Of a DNA stretch of 12,596 nt, positions 7,832 through 12,596 are shown in pieces. Each line of letters begins with the position of its first letter. The first letter of the stretch is position 1. The DNA is taken from the NCBI GenBank assembly GCA_020442965.1, contig JAGRJB010000219.1:1-12596 (forward strand). The letters run 5' to 3'. Below the pieces are notes generated by a model. It had not been told where the DNA came from, did not search any database, and saw nothing but the letters and a program-made list of their open reading frames with translations. This DNA comes from Pseudomonadales bacterium (GTDB lineage: Bacteria > Pseudomonadota > Gammaproteobacteria > Steroidobacterales > Steroidobacteraceae). The translations under genes and the position numbers were made by a program.

Positions 7832-8215
7832 TTACGAGCCGAACGGCCAGGGATTCTTCGTTAACGCCACGGTGTAGATATAACCGATCGTGACGACCGC
7901 CGCGAACCACGCCGTCCAGCGCCCCGCATTATTGTGAACCCGACGCACGGCGATATGCCCGATCAGGATATACACCAGCAGGGCCACCAGTTTGATCGCG
8001 AGCCAGGCGTGCACAAGCGGCGAAATATGCAGTAGCAGAGCGAGGGTCACACCAGCCCCGAACAAGGCGGTGTCGACCGTGTGCGGCAGCCAGCGCAGAA
8101 CACCGACAGCCGGATTGCGGCCGCGGGACGCGCGATAAACCCTCGCGGTGAACAGCCAGGGGGTCAGCAACGCACAGCATACGTGGGTGGCGAGAACCGC
8201 CAGATACGCGCTCAT
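7832..8215 (-). CDS. SirB2-like integral membrane protein
   Basis: A 127-residue protein with four hydrophobic segments (about 4-24, 46-64, 70-90, 100-118). It matches the SirB2 family pattern: His in the first helix (H11), LPHTVDT at 43-49 before the second helix, WLAIKLVALLVYILIGHIAVRR at 71-92, and a final helix ending in ALTKNPWPF. SirB2 proteins are small bacterial inner-membrane proteins of unknown biochemical role, named from a Salmonella invasion-regulation locus although most carriers have no such system. The conserved histidines could bind metal or haem, but that is speculation. A good ribosome-binding site (GAAGG, 7 nt spacing) supports this start. The gene is divergent from the S46 peptidase, with 93 bp between starts, and lies upstream of the MFS gene on the same strand. 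Confidence 0.8.
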   Translation of the reverse strand: MSAYLAVLATHVCCALLTPWLFTARVYRASRGRNPAVGVLRWLPHTVDTALFGAGVTLALLLHISPLVHAWLAIKLVALLVYILIGHIAVRRVHNNAGRWTAWFAAVVTIGYIYTVALTKNPWPFGS

Positions 8216-8308
8216 CGGCTGGCCTTCGGCTGGCGTCGCCGGCCCGCAGGATCAATAATGGCGGCCTCAGCCGAACGACGGCAACCAGACTGCAGGCGGA
8301 AGTGCATC
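8216..8308. promoter_or_regulatory. Divergent intergenic region, sirB2-like / S46 peptidase
   Basis: These 93 bases hold the upstream signals of two divergent genes. On the plus strand, AATAAT (8254-8259) matches the -10 consensus at 5 of 6 without a recognisable -35. GGAAG (8298-8302) is a good ribosome-binding site six bases before the peptidase ATG. On the minus side, an 8-bp direct repeat CGGCTGGC (8216-8223 and 8227-8234) spaced 11 bp apart flanks the ribosome-binding site of the SirB2-like gene. No strong operator is seen. Confidence 0.4.
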
Positions 8309-10393
8309 ATGCGTAAATATTTCATCGCGGCAGTCAGTGCCGCGCTCGTGTTACTCACCAGTATCCCAGCCCTTGCCGACGAAGGCATGTGGACTTACCA
8401 CGATTTCCCGAGCGCCGCTGTGGCCGCGAAGTTCGGCGTCACGATCGATCAAGCCTGGCTCGATCGAGCCAGGCTCGGGACCATACGGCTCGCCAATTGC
8501 ACCGCCTCCTTCGTCTCGCCGAATGGCCTGATTCTCACGAACCATCATTGCGTCGAGAGCTGCCTCGCGGAACTGTCGACCCAGCAGAACGATCTGGTCG
8601 GCAACGGCTTTCTGGCTGGCGATCGCGCCAAAGAACGTCGCTGCCAGACGCAGATCGCGGATGTTCTGGTAGGCATGACTAACATCACCGATCGAATTGC
8701 CGCCGCCGTCGCGGGCAAGAGCGACCGTACGGCGAACGACGCCCGCAAGAAGGCGCTCACCGAGAGTGAGCAGAATTGCGAGGCAAACAGCAGGAAGGAC
8801 CGCAAGTCCGGGCCGCTCAAGTGCGAGACGGTCAATCTCTACAATGGTGGACAGTACTGGCTGTATCAATACAAGCGTTATACGGACGTCCGCCTGGTGT
8901 TCGCGCCGGAGCGGGACATCGCGGCATTCGGCGGTGATCCAGACAACTTTCAGTTCCCGCGCTGGTGCCTCGACATGGGCGTGCTCCGCGCCTACGAGAA
9001 TGGCAAGCCGGCGCAGACACCTCAGCACTTGAACGTCAATTTCGACGGACCGAAGGCGGGCGAACTCGTATTCGTCTCGGGACATCCCGGCAGCACCGAT
9101 CGTCTGTTGACCGTTGCGCAACTGGAAACGCAGCGCGATATCGACATCCCGCGCTGGTTGCTGCGCGCCGCGGAACTGCGCGGCCGCTACGTTCAATACG
9201 CCAAGTCGAGCGACGAAGCGGCGCGGAGTGTGGAAGACCAGTTGAATGGTCTCGAGAACTCCATCAAAGTGCGCCGCAAGCAGCTCGACGCGCTGCTCGA
9301 TGACAAGTTGATTGCCGCCAAGCGAGACGCTGAGACCAAACTGCGCGCGAGCGTCGCGGCCGATCCGAAGCTCGCCGCGGCCATCGGCGACCCGTGGTCG
9401 GACATCGCCAAGGCGCAGGCCGTGTATCGCACGCTGCAACTGCCGCTCACCTTCATCGAGAACGGTGCGGGCTGGGGTGGTCACCTGGCTAACTACGCGC
9501 GCGTGCTGGTGCGCGCTGCGGACGAGCGCGCCAAGGCCAATACTGATCGCCTGCGCGAATATACCGACACTGCCTTGCCACGCATCGAGCAGCAGCTGGC
9601 AGCGGCCGTCCCGATCTATCCCGAGATCGAAATCATCCGCCTGACGTTCGGTCTCGAGCGGATGCGTGAGTGGTTGGGACCCGATCACCCACTGGTACGC
9701 GAACTGTTGTCGAAGGAGTCGCCTGACGAACTTGCACACCGGCTCGTTAGCGGTACAAAACTCAACGATCCGAGCGTGCGTCTCGCTCTGTGGAACGGCG
9801 GTCGCCAGGCCATCGACGCGTCTGACGATCCGATGATCGTATTCTCACGGGAAGTCGAGCCCGAGGCTCGCGCGCTGCGCAAGCGGTACGACGACGAAGT
9901 CGAGGCGCCAGTGGAAGCTGCGTCCGAAAAGATCGCACGCGCGCGCTTTGCGGCGCTCGGCACCAGCGTCTATCCGGACGCGACATTCACGCTGCGGCTC
10001 AACTACGGCACGGTACAGGGTTGGCGTGAGAATGGCGTCGAGATCGCACCGTTCACGCACTTGTCCCGCCTGTACGAACGCGCCACCGGCGCTGAGCCTT
10101 TCAAAGTGCCTGATCGCTGGTTGGCTGCCAAACCACGCCTCGACATGACGACGCGGTTCGATTTATCGACTAACAACGATATCGTCGGTGGCAATTCCGG
10201 CAGTCCGTTGATCAACGCCAAGGGCGAAGTGGTCGGTTTGGTGTTCGATGGCAACATCCATTCCATCTCGGGTTCTTACTGGTTCGACACGGCAATGAAT
10301 CGCACCGTTGCGGTCGACACGACGATCATTCGCACCGCACTCCATGATGTCTACGACGCTCGCGCATTGGCTGAGGAGCTGGGAATTCGTTAG
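8309..10393 (+). CDS. S46-family dipeptidyl-peptidase, secreted (DPP7-like S1 pocket)
   Basis: A 694-residue serine peptidase of the chymotrypsin-fold S46 family, which removes dipeptides from peptide N-termini in the periplasm or at the outer surface. A signal peptide is visible (basic MRKY, hydrophobic core, ALA at 21-23 before DEG). The start at 8309 has GGAAG six bases upstream; the frame continues upstream to 8081, but that stretch overlaps the SirB2-like gene and would bury the signal peptide. Catalytic elements are His80 in LILTNHHC, the Asp region FGGDPDNF (D210/D212), and Ser630 in VGGNSGSP. Eighteen residues after the serine is Gly648 in VFDGN. The equivalent residue is Arg673 in P. 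gingivalis DPP11 (acidic P1) and glycine in DPP7, so a non-acidic P1 preference is inferred. Asp647 fits the residue that holds the substrate amino end. The WPRH of many members is FPRW here. The stop overlaps the yceI-like gene by 4 bp. Confidence 0.92.
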   Translation: MRKYFIAAVSAALVLLTSIPALADEGMWTYHDFPSAAVAAKFGVTIDQAWLDRARLGTIRLANCTASFVSPNGLILTNHHCVESCLAELSTQQNDLVGNGFLAGDRAKERRCQTQIADVLVGMTNITDRIAAAVAGKSDRTANDARKKALTESEQNCEANSRKDRKSGPLKCETVNLYNGGQYWLYQYKRYTDVRLVFAPERDIAAFGGDPDNFQFPRWCLDMGVLRAYENGKPAQTPQHLNVNFDGPKAGELVFVSGHPGSTDRLLTVAQLETQRDIDIPRWLLRAAELRGRYVQYAKSSDEAARSVEDQLNGLENSIKVRRKQLDALLDDKLIAAKRDAETKLRASVAADPKLAAAIGDPWSDIAKAQAVYRTLQLPLTFIENGAGWGGHLANYARVLVRAADERAKANTDRLREYTDTALPRIEQQLAAAVPIYPEIEIIRLTFGLERMREWLGPDHPLVRELLSKESPDELAHRLVSGTKLNDPSVRLALWNGGRQAIDASDDPMIVFSREVEPEARALRKRYDDEVEAPVEAASEKIARARFAALGTSVYPDATFTLRLNYGTVQGWRENGVEIAPFTHLSRLYERATGAEPFKVPDRWLAAKPRLDMTTRFDLSTNNDIVGGNSGSPLINAKGEVVGLVFDGNIHSISGSYWFDTAMNRTVAVDTTIIRTALHDVYDARALAEELGIR
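8452..8475. repeat. Perfect 24-bp palindrome inside the peptidase gene
   Basis: The 12-base arm AGCCTGGCTCGA is followed immediately by its exact reverse complement, with no spacer. It lies about 145 bases into the S46 coding sequence, encoding part of QAWLDRARLG. In RNA it could form a GC-rich hairpin of roughly ten pairs; in DNA it is a two-fold symmetric site. No other copy was seen in the window. Whether it has a function or is a chance product of codon choice is unknown. Confidence 0.7.
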
Positions 10394-11142
10394 CGCGCAG
10401 TCAACGAGAATTTGATGCGCAGCTCGTCCTGAACGGTGAGCGCGCCGAACATCACGCTGAATGGTGCGAGGCCCAGTTCACTTTGCTTGAGCGTGAATTC
10501 GCCCTCTGCCACGAGCGAATCGGGTTCAACTGACACTCTGAGCGGCACCCGCACGGCGTGCCGCTGGCCTTTGAGAGCGACTTCGATCGTGGCTGCGTAT
10601 TGTTCACCCCGGCCGGTCGCGGTTTGCGCGGCCGCACCGAGGGACACCAAACGCAGCGCAATGCCCGGATAACGCACCGCGTCCAGCACGGCCTCGCCCA
10701 GCATGTTCCGGCGCGTGCCGTCGCGTGCGCTGTCAGATACCTCGCTGACGAACTCGGCGCCGGCGGCGGCGCGCAGCGACACTTCATCGATCGTCAGCAA
10801 CGCGACAGGTATCGTGAGCTCGAAGCGCGCTTGCGATCGATCGGACGGAACAGCAATGTCGCCAGACAGATTGCGCGAAGCGATCACGTGGTTATGGCCC
10901 ACGCGGGCCAGCGTCCCGCCGCGGAACGCAAGAATCTGCAGGAGCGATTCGTCTGCGACGACGCGATAGATTCGCCCTGGGCCGAGCGCCGCCGCGTCCT
11001 GCTTTGCAGCGGTGGATCGACTGTCCACCGGCGCGCCGGGCGCGGTGACGCGGCAGCCGCCGAGCGAGAGGGCCCCAACAACCGCAATCAACGACACGGC
11101 AAGCCGTCGTTGCACCATAGCGGTTCGCTCACTCACCGACAT
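10390..11142 (-). CDS. YceI-family lipoprotein
   Basis: A 250-residue protein with a lipoprotein signal: basic QRR, a hydrophobic core, then lipobox L27-G-G-C30, giving a lipid-anchored periplasmic protein. A polar linker (about 31-56) leads to a YceI-like lipocalin-fold domain from about 57 to the end: GRIYRVVADESLLQILAFRGG, the GHNHVI stretch near 82-87, later EAVLDAVRYPGIALR and a final KFSLTAR strand. YceI proteins bind long isoprenoid or other lipophilic molecules, and many are found beside cytochrome b561 genes. An alternative start at Met9 (11116-11118) would give a more usual signal length. It would also leave more room upstream, since the ATG at 11142 lies only 17 bp from the divergent small ORF. 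Neither start has a strong ribosome-binding site. The stop overlaps the S46 peptidase stop region by 4 bp. Confidence 0.82.
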   Translation of the reverse strand: MSVSERTAMVQRRLAVSLIAVVGALSLGGCRVTAPGAPVDSRSTAAKQDAAALGPGRIYRVVADESLLQILAFRGGTLARVGHNHVIASRNLSGDIAVPSDRSQARFELTIPVALLTIDEVSLRAAAGAEFVSEVSDSARDGTRRNMLGEAVLDAVRYPGIALRLVSLGAAAQTATGRGEQYAATIEVALKGQRHAVRVPLRVSVEPDSLVAEGEFTLKQSELGLAPFSVMFGALTVQDELRIKFSLTAR

Positions 11143-11159
11143 GAACTAAGCTTACCCGC

Positions 11160-11237
11160 ATGAGCTTGCGGAATACCAACGACAACTGGGGCGGTGTCAT
11201 GAAGATCGGGTACCTCGTGGCGCTGCAGAAGCGTTGA
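11160..11237 (+). pseudogene. 25-codon ORF resembling a truncated cytochrome b561 N-terminus
   Basis: ATG at 11160 to TGA at 11235-11237, encoding a 25-residue peptide beginning MSLRNTNDNWGGVMKIG and followed by YLVALQKR. From memory of the family, many bacterial cytochrome b561 proteins begin M-S-L-R-N-T-x-x-x-x-G-x-V-x-K-x-x-H-W-L-x-A-L. Here the haem-ligand His-Trp is Gly-Tyr and the frame ends at a double TGA. No cytochrome b561 continuation is visible in any frame downstream. A remnant fits the divergent yceI-like neighbour, since YceI and cytochrome b561 are common partners. Alternatively it could be a real leader peptide that couples translation to the next gene through TGATG. Resemblance rests on pattern memory only. 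Confidence 0.45.
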
Positions 11238-11809
11238 TGACAACCGGCGCGCGACCCCCGTCGCCGCTCGACCCCGGCCCGACCATGCGCGGGATTTGGG
11301 TCGCGATTTTTGCCGTCTGCTTTGCTATCGCTTTGTACCTGGCCGTCGCCGGCCGCGGCAGTCCATGGCCCCCAGTGATATTCGGCGCGCTAACCGCCCT
11401 GTTCATTCTCGAACCCTACCTATTGGCGTGGCAACTGCGCCGACGACGCGAGATCCTGCAGATCACCGACTGGGGCATACGGCGGATACTGCCAGGCGGC
11501 AAGAGCGAAGCGATCACATGGCAGGCCTTGAGCGAGGTCTGGGTCGTAACGACCGACACCGGACCGTTCGCCGAGGATGTATATTTTCTGTTGGTCGCGA
11601 GTGATGCCACCGGTGTAGCCGTGCCGAACTCGCTCGCGCTCAAGAACGACTTATTGGCCTATCTACAAAAGCTGCCCGCGTTCGACAATCAGCGCCTGGT
11701 TGAGGCGATGGGGTCGACCGGCAACGCCCGGTTTCTGGTGTGGCGAGTCGCCACACTGACCAGCCAAATGGCGAGCCAGGACAACGCGAATCCAGGCACC
11801 AGTTCATAG
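11237..11809 (+). CDS. Two-helix membrane protein of unknown function
   Basis: A 190-residue protein I cannot assign to a named family. A proline-rich start (GARPPSPLDPGP) precedes two hydrophobic helices at about 19-38 and 46-66. RRRRE (68-72) places the following part in the cytoplasm by the positive-inside rule. Residues about 72-158 look like a small beta-rich domain with a last helix, possibly pleckstrin-homology-like: ILQITDWGIRRILPGGKSEAITWQALSEVWVVTTD, then AEDVYFLLVAS, then LLAYLQKLPAFDNQRLVEAM. The tail after about residue 170 is polar and lies antisense to putP. The ATG at 11237 overlaps the preceding small ORF stop (TGATG), and GAAG (11228-11231) is a possible ribosome-binding site; a TTG one codon upstream is an alternative. 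The last 121 bp overlap the convergent putP gene. Confidence 0.65.
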   Translation: MTTGARPPSPLDPGPTMRGIWVAIFAVCFAIALYLAVAGRGSPWPPVIFGALTALFILEPYLLAWQLRRRREILQITDWGIRRILPGGKSEAITWQALSEVWVVTTDTGPFAEDVYFLLVASDATGVAVPNSLALKNDLLAYLQKLPAFDNQRLVEAMGSTGNARFLVWRVATLTSQMASQDNANPGTSS

Positions 11810-12596
11810 AGCGCAAACACCCCGCCGAAGGCTGCGAATTGCTTCCACAGTACGACCGTCAGCCCGCCTGCGACGATGCCGGCAAATGCACCGGCGCGTG
11901 TCATGCGGTCCCAATACAGCGACAAGATGACGGCCGGACCGAAGGCTGCGCCGAACCCCGCCCAGGCCCAACCAACGAGGTCCAGCACTTTGCTGTCAGG
12001 ATTTCGCGCGAGGAGAAAAGCGAGCAGCGCGATCACTAGTACGGCGAATCTACCCGTCCAGAGCAATTCAGTCTTGCCAGCCGCACGCCGAAACAGCCCG
12101 CGATAGATATCTTCGGCGAACGCCGACGACGCCACGAGCAACTGCGCAGCCGCCGTGCTCATGACCGCAGCCATTACGCCAGCCAGGCAAATGCCAGCCA
12201 GCGCCGGCGGCAAAAACCGGGTGGCCATCGCGATGAATACCTTCTCGGTATCGGCGCCTACCAACGGCGGCGTGAGCACAAGCCGCCCCGTAACACCGAC
12301 AACGACTGCGGCTGTCAGAACGACCACGACCCAGACCATCGCCACCCGACGAGCCTTCGCGATGGCCGCGACGGAGCGCGCCGCCATGAAGCGCGCGAGA
12401 ATGTGCGGCTGGCCCGCGTACCCCAATCCCCAACCGATCAGCGAGGCGATACCGATCCAACCGATCGTCTGCCCAGAGTCGCCAACGAATGGATCCAGCA
12501 ACTGTGCATCGAGTGCATTGAGTCGCACCATGGTTTCACCTGGCCCGCCCACCAAGGACACGCCGAGGACCGCCACAACCACGAGCGTCACGAACA
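11689..12596 (-). CDS. putP: Sodium/proline symporter PutP, C-terminal part (gene runs off the right edge)
   Basis: About 302 C-terminal residues of a sodium:solute symporter. The frame is still open at base 12596, so roughly 190-200 N-terminal residues lie outside. Family marks include GWGLGYAGQPHILARFMA (54-71 counted from the codon ending at 12591), CLAGVMAAVMST with QLLVASSAFAEDIYR (135-164), and VGWAWAGFGAAFGPAVILSLYW. In AVMST the Ala, Ser and Thr correspond to A337, S340 and T341 of E. coli PutP, residues of its sodium site, so sodium coupling is expected. The order of helices and the WAWAGFGAAFGP segment favour PutP over other symporters of the family, though a related amino-acid or carboxylate carrier is possible. 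The C-terminal 40 residues, including the last helix, are encoded opposite the end of the neighbouring unknown gene. Confidence 0.88.
   Translation of the reverse strand, partial: FVTLVVVAVLGVSLVGGPGETMVRLNALDAQLLDPFVGDSGQTIGWIGIASLIGWGLGYAGQPHILARFMAARSVAAIAKARRVAMVWVVVVLTAAVVVGVTGRLVLTPPLVGADTEKVFIAMATRFLPPALAGICLAGVMAAVMSTAAAQLLVASSAFAEDIYRGLFRRAAGKTELLWTGRFAVLVIALLAFLLARNPDSKVLDLVGWAWAGFGAAFGPAVILSLYWDRMTRAGAFAGIVAGGLTVVLWKQFAAFGGVFALYELVPGFALSWLAIWLVSVATRHTRNRALPVDPIASTRR
11738..11756. repeat. Hairpin-forming inverted repeat within the overlapping gene ends
   Basis: Nine-base arms (GTGTGGCGA and TCGCCACAC) around a single G; as RNA this would be an eight-pair stem with a three-base AGT loop. 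It lies in the 121-bp overlap of the unknown membrane-protein gene and putP, inside both reading frames. No T-run follows on either strand, so it is not a standard intrinsic terminator, but its position between convergent stops makes a role in transcript ending or 3'-end protection possible. Confidence 0.5.

Noticed and set aside
8081..8308. 76-codon upstream extension of the S46 peptidase frame
   Set aside because: It overlaps the SirB2-like gene and lacks protein-like character. The ATG at 8309 has a good ribosome-binding site and starts a normal signal peptide.
8351..9739. 462-codon open frame on the minus strand opposite the S46 peptidase
   Set aside because: It is an antisense shadow of a gene with clear catalytic motifs and signal peptide. 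Its translation shows no recognisable domain, and it arises from GC-rich codon use.
10896..10918. Short inverted repeat TGGCCC...GGGCCA within the YceI-like gene
   Set aside because: Six-base GC-only arms inside coding sequence are common in GC-rich DNA, and there is no T-run or regulatory position.
1..12596. Search for CRISPR repeats, transposon ends, phage genes, toxin-antitoxin pairs, tRNA or rRNA genes
   Set aside because: No periodic repeats, transposase, integrase or RNA-gene signatures were seen. Nearly all bases belong to ordinary chromosomal genes.

Overview
The window looks like ordinary chromosome from a GC-rich gammaproteobacterium. GC is about 60% by eye, and genes are tightly packed. 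The content (S46 peptidase, SirB2, YceI, PutP, HAE1-type RND pump) would suit the Steroidobacteraceae/Nevskiales/Xanthomonadales area. That placement is inferred from gene content and was not tested. I see no rRNA, tRNA, CRISPR array, insertion sequence, phage gene or defence island.

Layout, left to right: (1) the 3' end of a hybrid sensor kinase with two receiver-like domains (1-879, +); (2) a two-domain VOC/glyoxalase-fold protein (917-1636, +); (3) an RND efflux pair on the minus strand, the lipoprotein adaptor (4687-5802) followed by the inner-membrane pump (1610-4690), joined by a 4-bp ATGA overlap; (4) a divergent MarR-family regulator (5907-6488, +), separated from the adaptor by a 104-bp region holding two perfect 19-bp-phased palindromes; (5) on the minus strand, a SirB2-like membrane protein (7832-8215) followed by an MFS transporter (6463-7779); (6) a secreted S46 dipeptidyl-peptidase (8309-10393, +); (7) a YceI-family lipoprotein (10390-11142, -); (8) a 25-codon ORF (11160-11237, +) that looks like the broken-off start of a cytochrome b561, joined by TGATG to a two-helix membrane protein of unknown function (11237-11809, +); (9) the C-terminal part of a PutP-type sodium/proline symporter running off the right edge (11689-12596, -).

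How the genes fit together: the MarR regulator, the adaptor/RND pair and the tandem operator form a self-contained drug- or solvent-responsive efflux module. It has no outer-membrane channel gene here, so it presumably borrows a TolC-like protein. The S46 peptidase releases dipeptides in the periplasm, and PutP imports proline; any link between them is only thematic. YceI proteins are often genetic neighbours of cytochrome b561, which is why the small ORF beside yceI is notable.

The most unusual structural feature is that all four tail-to-tail gene junctions overlap (27, 26, 4 and 121 bp), leaving no intergenic room for terminators. I found no clearly new multi-gene system. The best leads are the tandem operator, the cytochrome b561-like remnant, the long antisense overlap at putP, and a perfect 24-bp palindrome inside the peptidase gene.
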